Part shown: piece by piece, positions 1 through 8,824 of the stretch
Layout of the letters: the number at the start of each line of letters is the position of its first letter
Position numbering within the stretch: the first letter of the stretch is position 1
Origin: an uncultured Endomicrobiia bacterium
GTDB lineage: Bacteria > Elusimicrobiota > Endomicrobiia > DTEH01
Direction: 5' to 3'
Length of the DNA: 64,000 nucleotides
NCBI GenBank assembly: GCA_937928765.1
Contig: CALFVX010000017.1
Span: 23,615 to 87,614, forward strand
Made by a program: the position numbers and the translations under genes
Notes under the pieces: model-generated
The model's input: the letters and a program-made list of their open reading frames with translations, nothing else
Databases searched by the model: none
Told to the model about the DNA's origin: nothing

Positions 1-414
1 TAAATCTTTACTTTTAAATTTTTTCTCATAGATTTTTTCAGTTGTTGAAACATCATACATTGTACCTAACAAAATATATTCCCCATCTTCATATTTCATT
101 TCACCACATACAACAACATCAATCCCGTATTTTTGCCATTTTTCTGATATTACTCTATTAGGTAAATACTGCCATCCAGGTTCTACAATATTAAATAACC
201 TTGTAAACATCAAATCATCTCTTACAACTTGTTGAATTTGTTCTGCAGATTTAAAATCAGTTAATGTTTTACTAACAAATTTAGAAATTCCTATATTTAT
301 TCTTTTACCTGCTTTAACTGCTTGAATGTAAACATCTACTCCACTAAAAAGTGTGGTATAATAAAAAATAAAAACTTTAAGTAAAATAAAAAACCTTTTC
401 TTTAAAAAAACCAT
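1..414 (-). CDS. tolB: TolB N-terminal domain (partial, runs off the window)
   Basis: The reverse strand reads from ATG at 414 to the window edge, giving 138 residues. A short hydrophobic leader is followed by a segment matching the TolB N-terminal domain: a beta strand (INIGISKF), a helix with the pattern QIQQVVRDDLMFTRLF, then a Trp-rich stretch. The beta-propeller half lies outside the window. TolB is a periplasmic protein that binds Pal and takes part in outer-membrane constriction at division. It is the last visible gene of a pal-cpoB-tonB/tolA-like-tolB run, with about 30 bp after the preceding gene. The identification rests on the N-terminal domain and the operon context. Confidence 0.8.
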   Translation of the reverse strand, partial: MVFLKKRFFILLKVFIFYYTTLFSGVDVYIQAVKAGKRINIGISKFVSKTLTDFKSAEQIQQVVRDDLMFTRLFNIVEPGWQYLPNRVISEKWQKYGIDVVVCGEMKYEDGEYILLGTMYDVSTTEKIYEKKFKSKDL

Positions 415-443
415 TTATTTTTTCTCCTTGTTTTTTTAAATTC

Positions 444-1052
444 TTATTCTTTATACTTAAATTCAAAATACACACCTAAATAATCTTCCTTAAATCCTTC
501 AGGCAATGGTGGAAATGGTGCAGAAACTTCTACTGCTCTTAGACAAATATTATCATAAAATCTATTTTTTGATGATTCTTTAATATGCAACTCTTTAATT
601 TCTCCTGAACGAATAATTTTAAAATAAACAACTGTTTTTAACTCACCTGAATAATTCTGTGACCATACCCAATTTTCTACAATCTTTTTCCTAATCTGGT
701 TTACATAATATGAAAAAGGAAATTTGGCTGTTTCTAAAGACAAAGATGGTAAAGTTGTTGGTTGTGATTCTATTTTTGTAGTTTCTTGTAAATTTTTTTC
801 TTCTATTTTTTTAACTTCTTGTTTTTTATGTTTTTTTACTTTTTTAGGAATTATAATTTCTTCTTTTTTTTGTATCTGTTGTGGAATCTTTTCTTCAATT
901 TGTTTTTCTACAGACGGAAGTGTTATAAGTTCTACTGGGAAAGAAATTACTATTGGTCTACTTCTTGGTATAAATTTTACTCCTGAAAGCAATAAAAAAT
1001 GGATTATACAAGAAAGTAAAAAAGATATTTTTATCCTTAAAGAATCTATCAT
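444..1052 (-). CDS. TonB/TolA-type energy-transducing protein
   Basis: It has a short cytoplasmic N-terminus, one membrane segment (about residues 8-24), a Lys/Glu/Pro-rich periplasmic linker, and a C-terminal TonB/TolA-like domain. In that domain 'VNQIRKKIVENWVWSQNY' begins the fold and 'CLRAVEVSAPFPPLPEGF' is the typical end. It would link an inner-membrane motor to TolB/Pal or a TonB receptor; its place between cpoB and tolB favours the TolA role. The frame can be extended to a TTG at 1070 that abuts the cpoB stop. ATG at 1052 is preferred because it leaves a normal N-terminus before the membrane helix; neither start has a clear ribosome binding site. No TolQ/TolR is visible. Confidence 0.75.
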   Translation of the reverse strand: MIDSLRIKISFLLSCIIHFLLLSGVKFIPRSRPIVISFPVELITLPSVEKQIEEKIPQQIQKKEEIIIPKKVKKHKKQEVKKIEEKNLQETTKIESQPTTLPSLSLETAKFPFSYYVNQIRKKIVENWVWSQNYSGELKTVVYFKIIRSGEIKELHIKESSKNRFYDNICLRAVEVSAPFPPLPEGFKEDYLGVYFEFKYKE

Positions 1053-1070
1053 ACATAATTTTTTACACAA

Positions 1071-1766
1071 CTATTCTGATGATAAAAGTTCTTTTGTTTC
1101 TTTACTGTTAGGATAATTTTTTTTTATATAATTAAAAATTTCTTTTGCTTGGTTATCCATTTGAAGATATTGAAAACATAAACCTTTTTTGTATAACATT
1201 GAAACAAGAAATTCATCTTTTTGATATTTTGCTAAATACTCATCTATAATTTTAATACATTCTTGATATTGTTTTTTTGCATAGTAAGAATCTGCTAAAT
1301 AATAATATGCTTTATTAGAAAGTTCACTATCTGGATATCTTGAAAGATAATCTTTAAACCCTCTAACTGCTAAATCGTACAATCCTCTTGAATAGTCATT
1401 GTATGCAATGTTAAAAAATTCTGTAGGTGAAGGTAAAATTGGCATATCAACTTTTGGCAATTGTTTAGACAAAATATCCATTCTTTGTGTTAAACTTGAA
1501 TGAATATCATCCATTTTTTGTGCTAAAAATGACATTTTGTATTTATTTTCTTCAAGTTTTTCGGTATAAATTTGTAGATTAGAATCAAGTTGTTTCATTT
1601 GAAGATTTAGTTCAGCTTGATTTCTTCTTATTGTTTGCATCTCTGATCTTAAAAGAGAAATCTCTTCTTTTAACAAAACTATATCGTTTGAAGTGGCAAC
1701 ACAACTATAAAAAATTGTACTAAAGAATAAAAAGTAAATTATAATAAATACATATTTTCTTATCAT
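1071..1766 (-). CDS. cpoB: CpoB/YbgF-like Tol-Pal coordination protein
   Basis: The 231 residues comprise an N-terminal hydrophobic leader ending in Cys (FYSC, possible lipobox), a coiled coil rich in Leu/Gln/Glu (about 28-100), and a C-terminal block of TPR-like repeats. The repeats begin at 'FFNIAYNDYSRGLYDLAVRGF' and include 'KAYYYLADSYYAKKQYQECI', the classic YbgF/CpoB arrangement. CpoB coordinates peptidoglycan synthesis and outer-membrane constriction with Tol-Pal. It overlaps the upstream pal gene by 4 bp and abuts the downstream TonB/TolA-like gene, so the three are probably translated as one unit. Confidence 0.85.
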   Translation of the reverse strand: MIRKYVFIIIYFLFFSTIFYSCVATSNDIVLLKEEISLLRSEMQTIRRNQAELNLQMKQLDSNLQIYTEKLEENKYKMSFLAQKMDDIHSSLTQRMDILSKQLPKVDMPILPSPTEFFNIAYNDYSRGLYDLAVRGFKDYLSRYPDSELSNKAYYYLADSYYAKKQYQECIKIIDEYLAKYQKDEFLVSMLYKKGLCFQYLQMDNQAKEIFNYIKKNYPNSKETKELLSSE

Positions 1767-2275
1767 TTCTTAACTCTAACTTTTGTTTCAACTCTACGGT
1801 TAGGTTTGCATAGAGGAGAATCTGGAGGAGCAACATTTTTGTTTATGGGTTTTTCTTCTCCATATGAAACTGTAGCTATTCTTCCTGAAGGAATACCTAA
1901 GTTTACATAATAATCTTTTACAATTGATGCACGTTTTTGTCCTAAGGCTAAATTGTATTCATTCGAGCCGCATTCGCAACAATGCCCTTCTATTAAAACC
2001 TCATATTGTGGATTTTCCATCAAAAATTTTGCATTTTTTTGTAAAATATTTTTTGCTTCTTCAGTAAGATAAAACTTGTCAAATTCAAAATATACATTTT
2101 TTAATTCTTCAATAGATACAAAATCCTCTCCTGTACGAATATCTGGTTCTTCTGTTGTTATTTCTTTTTCATATTGAGGTTTTTCTACTACTGGAGGTTT
2201 TACTTTTTTAGGACAACCAAAAAATGAAATAACTAAAATTAAAGCAATAAATTTAAGCATTTTTAAGTTTTTCAT
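1763..2275 (-). CDS. pal: Pal-type peptidoglycan-associated lipoprotein
   Basis: This 170-residue protein starts with a lipoprotein signal (ISFFGC), followed by a Pro-rich spacer and a C-terminal OmpA-like domain (from 'NVYFEFDKFYLTEEAK'). The domain would anchor the outer membrane to peptidoglycan. One thing is odd: the canonical EGHCDERG motif reads EGHCCECGS, so the conserved Asp that contacts diaminopimelate in OmpA-like domains is Cys, and a second Cys replaces Arg. The later Arg of the 'NLALGQKRA' helix is kept. It is the first gene of the Tol-Pal run; a short AT-rich leader and a ribosome binding site (AGGAGG near 2286) precede it. Confidence 0.9.
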   Translation of the reverse strand: MKNLKMLKFIALILVISFFGCPKKVKPPVVEKPQYEKEITTEEPDIRTGEDFVSIEELKNVYFEFDKFYLTEEAKNILQKNAKFLMENPQYEVLIEGHCCECGSNEYNLALGQKRASIVKDYYVNLGIPSGRIATVSYGEEKPINKNVAPPDSPLCKPNRRVETKVRVKK

Positions 2276-2405
2276 AAATTATAACCCTCCTTTTAGTAAT
2301 AATTATTGTAGTAATAAAATTATATTTTTTGGTGTTCTATTTTAATAATAAAAAAACTAATATTTTTCAATATATTAAAAAAAATTTATTATTATAAACT
2401 TAAAC

Positions 2406-2479
2406 CGCCCCTAACAGGACTTGAACCTGTAACCGTCTGGTTCGAAGCCAGCTGCTCTATCCAATTGAGCTATAGGGGC
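2406..2479 (-). tRNA. tRNA-Arg (anticodon UCG)
   Basis: A full cloverleaf folds on the reverse strand. The 7-bp acceptor stem is GCCCCTA/TAGGGGC, the D arm is GCTC...GAGC, the anticodon loop is CTTCGAA (anticodon TCG, reading CGA/CGN), and the T arm is ACAGG-TTCAAGT-CCTGT. The first base pair of the anticodon stem is a mismatch (G-A). The 3' CCA is not encoded. It sits alone between pal and the PASTA gene. Confidence 0.93.
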
Positions 2480-2492
2480 GGTAAAGTATCAA

Positions 2493-3251
2493 TTATTGCT
2501 CTTCTGCATTAATAACTATATTTATTTTGCTTCCTTTTGAAACTAAACTTCCAGCTTTAGGCGTTTGAGAAAGAATTATATCAAACTCTTTATTTTCATC
2601 ACAGACTTTTTTTATATTACCAATAACCAAGCTTTGTAATTCAACAATTTTTTTTGCTTCAATTAATGTTTTACCCACAATATTTGGAACTTTAACTTTT
2701 TCAACTACAGGAGAACCTTTGCTTAATAAAATATTTATTTTCGTATTTTTTTTAACTTCAACTGCTTGTGGTGGTTCTGTATCAACTACGTTTTCTTTCT
2801 CAACTTCAGAAGAATAAACTTCTTTTACTTCTCCTATCTGTAATCCTATCTCTGACAAAATCTTTTTTGCTTCTTCAAGTGATTTAGATTTTAAATTAGG
2901 AATTTTTACTAAAGAAATTCCTCTTGAAACGATTAAATTTATTATGCTATTTTTTCTGACTAAACTTTTAGGAAGTGGTGTTTGAGAAACTATTTTTCCT
3001 GAAGCAATATTTTCTGATTCTTCTTCTGCTATAATATCATATTTAAGATCTAACTTACTAATAATACTGATTGCTTCTGAAACAGATAAATTTCTTACAT
3101 CTGGTGTTCTTACTAAAAAATATTTTTTTTCAACTTGTGGAAATATATAAAAATAAGTAAAAAAAGATACACAAAATGATACAATGATTGATATCAATAT
3201 AACAATTAAAACACTTAATCCTCTTGATGCTTGTTTAATTTCTTCGCTCAT
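2493..3251 (-). CDS. Membrane-anchored protein with three PASTA domains
   Basis: The 252 residues begin with a short Lys/Glu cytoplasmic end, then one membrane helix (about 14-36), then three consecutive PASTA repeats. These start near 'VRTPDVRNLSVSEAISI', 'VKIPNLKSKSLEEAKKIL' and 'VKVPNIVGKTLIEAKKIV', each ending in a 'SQTP/TEPP...KGS' turn. PASTA domains bind peptidoglycan or muropeptides, usually on Ser/Thr kinases or penicillin-binding proteins. Here there is no kinase or transpeptidase domain, so it is a stand-alone extracytoplasmic PASTA protein. A strong ribosome binding site (AGGAGG) precedes the ATG. Confidence 0.85.
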   Translation of the reverse strand: MSEEIKQASRGLSVLIVILISIIVSFCVSFFTYFYIFPQVEKKYFLVRTPDVRNLSVSEAISIISKLDLKYDIIAEEESENIASGKIVSQTPLPKSLVRKNSIINLIVSRGISLVKIPNLKSKSLEEAKKILSEIGLQIGEVKEVYSSEVEKENVVDTEPPQAVEVKKNTKINILLSKGSPVVEKVKVPNIVGKTLIEAKKIVELQSLVIGNIKKVCDENKEFDIILSQTPKAGSLVSKGSKINIVINAEEQ

Positions 3252-3282
3252 AATTCAACCTCCTTTAAACTAAACAATCTTC

Positions 3283-5334
3283 TTATTTTCCTAAAATAAT
3301 TTCTATTCTACGGTTTTGTGCTCTACCATATTTTGATTTATTTGATGCAATAGGTCTTTCTTCACCACACCCTTTTGCTTCAAGCAAATTTTCTTGGAGT
3401 CCTAATTCTTTTACAAAATAAGAATAAACCGCCCACGCATATTTTGATGATCTTGCTTTATTTTCTTTATCATCACCTACAGAATCTGTATGACCTTCAA
3501 TAATAATGTTTTTATCTTTAAATTTTGTTTTTATTATTTCACCTAAAGAATTAAGTGATTGTTTCATATCTGGATTTATTTCTGTTGTATTTTTAATAAA
3601 TAATTCGTCTGTAGAATAAATTACTACTATTCCTCTTTTATCTATAATAACCTTTGCTGCTTCAATATAAAATAAAACTTCTTCTTTTTCTACGACTTTT
3701 TCAACAATCTTTTCTGGTTTTTTAGGTGCAATATATACATTAAATTTTTCTTCTTTTATACTTTTATTTCCTGCTTTATCTTTAACAGAACACAGAATTT
3801 TATATACACCATTGGGTACAACTTCTTTATATATTTCATCTTTACCATCCCAAAGAAAATTTACCTCAAAATCTTTTTGTAATGGTTGTAGTTGTATCGT
3901 TTTGTAAGTATAAACCTTTTTATCATCAACTGTTAATATATTAACATTAAAACTTTCTATAGGATTTTCATCCATTATATAAATATTAAATTTTATATCA
4001 TCATTATTTCCATCTCCGTCAGGAGAAAAGGTTGTTGTTGAAAGTTGAATTTTTATAAGTGGTGGCGCCGTATCTACTACAAAAAATTCTTTTTGTGAAG
4101 TGTATATTATTACCTCTTCTTCTGCATCATCTCTTAATACAAATTCTACACTATATTTTCCATCTTTTAATGTTTCACCAGATAAATCTTTAGCATCGTA
4201 GGTATAAAAACTATCTATAATATTTTTTGCTGAAGTTGATTTTATAACCTTCACAACTTTATTTTTATCATCTTTGATTACATAATTTAACAGCGTTATA
4301 TTTGTAAATGTAGAAACATTATGTCTAAAAAAAATATTGTCTAAATATCCATCTTCGTTAGGAGAAAAATAATATGGTTCAACAGTAAGTTTTGCTTGAA
4401 GATTTACTGTTGGTTTTTCTTTCCTTACAGAAACAAATTTGTAATATACTCCTATATTATGTGTTGTTCCTAAAACAGAATTTGGTAAATATGAATAATC
4501 TATACCAAAACTACCAATTCTTAAACTAAATCCTGCTGTGAAAAATGATATATTATCATAAATACCAAGTTTTGTTTTCTCATCATCGTAAACATAACCT
4601 GCTCTTAATCCTAAAACATTTGATCCCCAATGTTCTATACCAAAACTATAAATTATTTTATTAGTTTTATAATCAACTTTTGCTGAAGTAAGTAAACTAA
4701 ATTCTGTTTCTTGTTGTGGCATACTTAAGGTTAACTTTGTGCCTACATTATAATTTGTAGGGATAGAATATCTCTCAGAAATATTGTAATTTTCCAAACT
4801 ACAAGAAATACTAAAAATATCATTTGATGTCTTTAATAAAAATCCTGTATCATATAATAAAACAGTATCTTCTTCATTATATATTTTTTCATTAACATAT
4901 TTAACACCAAAACCAAAACTTAAATTTTCTGATATTTTTAAAGACAAAGAATTGTTTATTAAAAAAGAAGTGGCTGTAAAATTACCTAAATTTTTATAAT
5001 TTTTTATAATAGGAATATCAGAAGTAGAAAACATCTTTCCTGTGATACCTACTCCTATTTTCCCTAACGGAAGAACTAAAGATAATTGTTGAATTTTGCT
5101 TTCTAAAAAATAAATCTGATATGCTAAAGATAGTTCATAATTAGGACAAAACACTCCTACTGCAGGATTATAAAACAATCCTTCTGATGTATTATACATT
5201 GAGACAAAGCTTCCTGCAACACCAGATGCTCTAACTCCTGATGGTATTGACAAAAAATCAAAATTGTAGTTACTAAAAGATATAGATATTAAAAATATAG
5301 AAGATAAAAGATTTATTATAAAAATTTTTCTCAT
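3283..5334 (-). CDS. PorV/UPF0164-like barrel with Ig-like repeats and C-terminal OmpA domain
   Basis: The protein has 683 residues. A signal peptide is followed by an N-terminal beta-barrel of the PorV/UPF0164 type (about 25-305; opening motif 'SIPSGVRASGVAGSFVSM', with 'SEGLFYNPAVG'). Two FlgD-like Ig-type modules follow, each opening with an 'FSPNEDGYLD' or 'FSPDGDGNND' Ca-binding-like loop, and then an OmpA-like peptidoglycan-binding domain ('IIEGHTDSVGDDKENKAR'). The Asp of the OmpA motif is kept, but the following conserved Arg position seems to be Tyr/Lys. The layout implies an outer-membrane barrel tethered to the cell wall, possibly serving protein export or surface anchoring. The exact function is not known. 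Confidence 0.75.
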   Translation of the reverse strand: MRKIFIINLLSSIFLISISFSNYNFDFLSIPSGVRASGVAGSFVSMYNTSEGLFYNPAVGVFCPNYELSLAYQIYFLESKIQQLSLVLPLGKIGVGITGKMFSTSDIPIIKNYKNLGNFTATSFLINNSLSLKISENLSFGFGVKYVNEKIYNEEDTVLLYDTGFLLKTSNDIFSISCSLENYNISERYSIPTNYNVGTKLTLSMPQQETEFSLLTSAKVDYKTNKIIYSFGIEHWGSNVLGLRAGYVYDDEKTKLGIYDNISFFTAGFSLRIGSFGIDYSYLPNSVLGTTHNIGVYYKFVSVRKEKPTVNLQAKLTVEPYYFSPNEDGYLDNIFFRHNVSTFTNITLLNYVIKDDKNKVVKVIKSTSAKNIIDSFYTYDAKDLSGETLKDGKYSVEFVLRDDAEEEVIIYTSQKEFFVVDTAPPLIKIQLSTTTFSPDGDGNNDDIKFNIYIMDENPIESFNVNILTVDDKKVYTYKTIQLQPLQKDFEVNFLWDGKDEIYKEVVPNGVYKILCSVKDKAGNKSIKEEKFNVYIAPKKPEKIVEKVVEKEEVLFYIEAAKVIIDKRGIVVIYSTDELFIKNTTEINPDMKQSLNSLGEIIKTKFKDKNIIIEGHTDSVGDDKENKARSSKYAWAVYSYFVKELGLQENLLEAKGCGEERPIASNKSKYGRAQNRRIEIILGK

Positions 5335-5362
5335 TATATAAAACTCCTAAAATAAAATTTCT

Positions 5363-6079
5363 CTATTTATCCACAATAGCAATAAATTTTGAAATTGAAG
5401 AATTGCCTTCAACAATTAACGAAACAATATACAATCCTTTAGTAACAACTTCACCATTTTCATTTTTACCATCCCAGTCTATTGTATAAAGCATATCTTT
5501 AATTGCAACAGTATCTGCAAGTTTTCTTATTGGTTTACCTGAAAGTGTAAAAATATAAATTTTTACTGGAAAATCTTTATCTTTTATCAAATATCTTATC
5601 TTAGTAATCTCACCATTTTTAGGACAAAATGGGTTGTTGTAATCAATTTCTAAAGAAATATTATCTTTCAAGCTTACTGCTGATTCTGTAGTAAAAAACT
5701 TATCATTAATTGTTTTTGTATCTGCTAAGATATCATATATTGATAATAACAAAAAATAAGTTGTATTTTCTATAAGAAAACTTTTAGGAATTTCTTCTCT
5801 TACCATATAATTTATAGTATTTTCTGTATTCGTACTACTTAACAAATACCATATTGTGTTACCTGAAAATAAATTTTGTGTAGATGTTGCAAGTTTTATC
5901 TCGTAATATGTGATAACATCATATTTTGTGTATTCAAAAAATACAACAGGATCTCTATTTTTTATCATAACATTAAAATTATTTGATGAACCATCAACAC
6001 CATATGAAATTATCTCTAACGAATATAATGTACTAGCAAAAAAAATTGCTATTAAAAAATATATTATTAGTTTTTTCAT
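5363..6079 (-). CDS. Secreted protein with C-terminal FlgD-like Ig module
   Basis: About 238 residues. The start at 6079 is chosen because it gives a clean signal peptide (MKKLIIYFLIAIFFASTLYS) and an ATGA overlap with the upstream pit gene; the frame is open further upstream but that would place 28 extra residues before the signal. The C-terminal third ('NPFCPKNGEITKIRYLI...IYIFTLSGKPIRKL...WDGKNENGEVVTKGLY') is the FlgD-like/T9SS-type fold seen at the ends of many secreted proteins in Elusimicrobia- and Bacteroidetes-like lineages. The N-terminal part is an all-beta region I do not recognise. Confidence 0.6.
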   Translation of the reverse strand: MKKLIIYFLIAIFFASTLYSLEIISYGVDGSSNNFNVMIKNRDPVVFFEYTKYDVITYYEIKLATSTQNLFSGNTIWYLLSSTNTENTINYMVREEIPKSFLIENTTYFLLLSIYDILADTKTINDKFFTTESAVSLKDNISLEIDYNNPFCPKNGEITKIRYLIKDKDFPVKIYIFTLSGKPIRKLADTVAIKDMLYTIDWDGKNENGEVVTKGLYIVSLIVEGNSSISKFIAIVDK

Positions 6080-7104
6080 AAATTTAAAACTTTTACTCCT
6101 TCTAAGATTATAAAATATAAGAAATACGAAATAATTAATGACAAAGGTATTGTTAAAATCCAAGTTAAAAATATATCTCTACTAACAAGCCATTTTACTG
6201 CTTTAATTCTTTCTGCTGCACCTGTGCCCATAACTGAAGTAGTAACTACGTGTGTTGTTGACAAAGGTATACCTAATAAAGATGCAAGATATACAACTAT
6301 AGTCGAGGTAACCTGTGCAGAAAAACCGTTTATATGTTTTATCCTATAAATATTCATACCAACAGTTTTTATCACACTTAAACCACCAAACATTATACCT
6401 AAACTTATACTTAAAGCACACAACACTATTATCCATGAAGGAACAAAAAAATTTCCATCTTTTGGATAAGAAATTACTCCTAATATCATAAGTCCAAAAG
6501 TTAAAATTCCAACATTGCGTTGACCATCATTAGAACCGTGTGCTAACGCACATCCTAAAGAGCTTATAATTTGTAAATTTTTATAAAAATTGTTTATTTT
6601 CAAAGTTGCTTTTCTAGATAAAAAATATGAAATTTTTGTTAGCAAATATGAAAATATGAAAGATATTATTGGTGCAAAAATTAACATTGAAAAAATTTTT
6701 AATACATTACTCCACCTTACCACATTATACCCAAAAGCAGCAACACTGCTTCCAACAAACCCGCCTATCAAAGCATGTGATGCAGAAACAGGTATACCAA
6801 AAGTTGTACAAATTATGTTCCAAAATATAGAAGTTAATAATGTAGAAAATAAAATAATTATAGCATAACTGTTATCAAAAAAGATATTTATCTCTACAAT
6901 ACCAACTGCTATTGTTTTTGCTACTTCTTTACCAAAAAAATATGTTCCTATAAACTCAAATATAGAAGCTAAAATTAACGCTTTTGTAGGAATCAACGCT
7001 CTAGTAGCAACAGGAATAGCAATAAGGTTAGCAGAATTATTATATCCATTTGAAAAACTAAAAATTAAACATAACAAAATTACTATAATAATTAAAACTG
7101 ACAT
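6076..7104 (-). CDS. pit: PiT-family inorganic phosphate permease
   Basis: The 342-residue polytopic membrane protein carries both inverted PiT signature repeats: 'FSFSNGYNNSANLIA' with 'GIPVSASHALIGGFVGS' in the first half, and 'LGCALAHGSNDGQRNVG' with 'GIPLSTTHVVTTSVMGTG' in the second. PiT proteins are cation-coupled phosphate transporters of the inner membrane. Length and both repeats are complete. No PhoU-like (DUF47) partner gene lies next to it. A distant PiT paralogue, at 57162, sits in a sulfate assimilation cluster and is likely a sulfate carrier; this copy keeps the phosphate-type motifs. Confidence 0.9.
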   Translation of the reverse strand: MSVLIIIVILLCLIFSFSNGYNNSANLIAIPVATRALIPTKALILASIFEFIGTYFFGKEVAKTIAVGIVEINIFFDNSYAIIILFSTLLTSIFWNIICTTFGIPVSASHALIGGFVGSSVAAFGYNVVRWSNVLKIFSMLIFAPIISFIFSYLLTKISYFLSRKATLKINNFYKNLQIISSLGCALAHGSNDGQRNVGILTFGLMILGVISYPKDGNFFVPSWIIVLCALSISLGIMFGGLSVIKTVGMNIYRIKHINGFSAQVTSTIVVYLASLLGIPLSTTHVVTTSVMGTGAAERIKAVKWLVSRDIFLTWILTIPLSLIISYFLYFIILEGVKVLNL

Positions 7105-7137
7105 AATTTTAAAAATTCAAAAATTAAAACACTTAAA

Positions 7138-7647
7138 TTATTTTTTTAACAACAGATCTTTTATTTTTTCTGCAAACAACTTTGCAGCAAAAGGGCCTGC
7201 TGCAGTAACAATTTTGCCATCAACCTCAACATCTTTTGCTGTATAGTTTACTCCAAATGATTTAATATTCTCAGCTTCAGAAGAAAATACAGTAGCTTTT
7301 TTACCTTTTAAAACTCCTGCTTTAGCTAATATCATAGGAGCAATACATATAGCTGCTAAAACTTTGTTTTGTTTTACAGCTTCTTGTGCAATATTATGGG
7401 CTAATTTTTTATCAAAATATTCTGTTGCTCCAAAACCTCCTACAAAAATTATCACATCATAATCTTGTACTTTAATATCTTCTATTGTTTTATCAACCTC
7501 TATAGTGGCTCCTAACATACCTTTTGCTATTCCTTTGGAACTACTAAATGTATAAACTTCAAATCCTGATTCAATAAAAATCTCTTTTGGATGTAAGTAT
7601 TCTTCATCACGAAAATTATTTTTTGCAATTATCATTGCTATCTTCAT
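7138..7647 (-). CDS. DJ-1/PfpI-family protein
   Basis: About 169 residues from the ATG at 7647, which has a ribosome binding site (GGAAGGAT) 9 bp upstream; an open extension to 7701 is probably untranslated. The class I glutamine amidotransferase-like fold is shown by 'VIIFVGGFGATEYF' and the nucleophile elbow 'AAICIAPMILAKAGVL', with the conserved Cys. It resembles intracellular protease/deglycase PfpI proteins, whose real substrates are debated. Located between pit and a PilZ gene. Confidence 0.82.
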   Translation of the reverse strand: MKIAMIIAKNNFRDEEYLHPKEIFIESGFEVYTFSSSKGIAKGMLGATIEVDKTIEDIKVQDYDVIIFVGGFGATEYFDKKLAHNIAQEAVKQNKVLAAICIAPMILAKAGVLKGKKATVFSSEAENIKSFGVNYTAKDVEVDGKIVTAAGPFAAKLFAEKIKDLLLKK

Positions 7648-7654
7648 AATTTTT

Positions 7655-7744
7655 TTATCCTTCCTTGGGAAATATTTTTTTATTAGATTTAGCTGAAACA
7701 AAAACTATTAAAATAATCATTAAAAATAAAATTATTTTTTTCAT
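7655..7744 (-). CDS. Possible small signal-peptide-like ORF (29 aa)
   Basis: A short frame starts at ATG 7744 and encodes a Lys-Lys start, a long hydrophobic stretch ending in FVSAKS (signal-peptide or single membrane-helix pattern), and a basic tail. Its last codons contain the ribosome binding site of the downstream DJ-1/PfpI gene, so it could be a translated leader or a small membrane peptide. No homologue is recognised. It may be the remnant of a longer gene. Confidence 0.3.
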   Translation of the reverse strand: MKKIILFLMIILIVFVSAKSNKKIFPKEG

Positions 7745-7754
7745 AATTTTTAAT

Positions 7755-8117
7755 CTAATCTAAAAATTGTATCCCAAAATCAATCATATCACTATCATCC
7801 CATACTTTAAACCATTTTATCTCATATTGATGCTCAATTTTTTTGCCTTCTATTTCTGTATAAATTTTCCCTTGAGAAATAATCTCTATAACTTTATCTA
7901 ATTCATAAATATAACAATTATTATTTTTCTTACATATAATATAATCATTTATAGGATAAAACTCACAATTTTCACAACAAAATGTTTTATAAAAAGTAAT
8001 CTTCATACCTTTAGCAGAAATATTTCTAATCCACACTGGAATTTTTTTTGCACTTTTTGAAGATATTAACACTGCCTCTGCTATTATAGGTCTTCTATCA
8101 AACTTTCTTCTTTCCAT
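7755..8117 (-). CDS. PilZ-domain protein
   Basis: The 120-residue protein opens with 'MERRKFDRRPII', the RxxxR half of the c-di-GMP binding signature, followed by a beta-barrel with 'IRNISAKGMKITF', matching the D/NxSxxG half. PilZ domains bind c-di-GMP and alter a partner's activity. Here Cys-rich residues between the strands (FCCENCEFYP, ICKKNNNCY) are unusual and could bind metal. No other c-di-GMP gene is present in the window. Confidence 0.78.
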   Translation of the reverse strand: MERRKFDRRPIIAEAVLISSKSAKKIPVWIRNISAKGMKITFYKTFCCENCEFYPINDYIICKKNNNCYIYELDKVIEIISQGKIYTEIEGKKIEHQYEIKWFKVWDDSDMIDFGIQFLD

Positions 8118-8128
8118 ATAATTTATCT

Positions 8129-8824
8129 TTAAAATGCTGCTATTAAAGCAAATATTGAAATTATTAATGTTGTCAATACTAGATACGGAGATTTAGTAAT
8201 TCTTTTCAAGTTTGGATCTTTTATTTCAGAAATATTTTGGAGTCTCTGCTCTTCTTTAATTTCTAAAATTTCTCTTTTTAACCCATCTATTTTTTTATTC
8301 AATGTTTCTATATCATTAATTTCTGATTTTTCTTTTATTTCGTAATCTATAGTTTCTTTTTTTTGACTAAAATTCTTATCTAAGACTACTATATCTTTAC
8401 TTCTTTCAATTGTTTCAATTCTTTCTTGTAACTCAATATTATCTTTCTTTATATTTGATATTTCTGTTGAAAGACTCTCAATTTTTTTTAACAAATCTAA
8501 AATGTCATTATTTAACTTTTCTATTTTGCGGTTTAATTCTATTAATGAAGAAGAAGTTTCTTTTACATCTTGTGTGTTAATCTCAAGTTGAGTGTTAATT
8601 TTATCTAATTCTTTATTGTAATATTCTATTTGTTTTGCTAAATCTTTAATTTTTGATTTTAAAGAAGAGATCTCTTGATAAGATCTATCTATTGTGGTAG
8701 TTTGTTGTGTAGATGATGCTTGTGTAGGTTGAGAAAAAGAAAAATTAAAATTTATTACTACAATGATAAATATGATAAAAAAAATTTGAAATCTTCTGGT
8801 AATTCTGCAATAAATATTTTGCAT
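8129..8824 (-). CDS. Coiled-coil protein with signal sequence and C-terminal membrane helix
   Basis: 231 residues: a hydrophobic N-terminus ending in FSFSQ (likely signal peptidase site), a Gln/Thr-rich stretch, a long coiled coil (about 50-195, Leu/Ile heptads with Lys/Glu), and a C-terminal hydrophobic segment (LVLTTLIISIFALIAAF). The start overlaps the end of the upstream rluD-like gene by 67 bp in another frame; no later ATG preserves the signal sequence. The function is not known. The architecture suggests an envelope-spanning or membrane-tethered structural protein. Confidence 0.55.
   Translation of the reverse strand: MQNIYCRITRRFQIFFIIFIIVVINFNFSFSQPTQASSTQQTTTIDRSYQEISSLKSKIKDLAKQIEYYNKELDKINTQLEINTQDVKETSSSLIELNRKIEKLNNDILDLLKKIESLSTEISNIKKDNIELQERIETIERSKDIVVLDKNFSQKKETIDYEIKEKSEINDIETLNKKIDGLKREILEIKEEQRLQNISEIKDPNLKRITKSPYLVLTTLIISIFALIAAF

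Noticed and set aside
724..1116. Plus-strand open frame opposite the TonB/TolA-like gene
   Set aside because: It is rich in Ser/Phe/Cys from the reverse complement of Lys/Glu codons; the minus-strand gene fits the operon.
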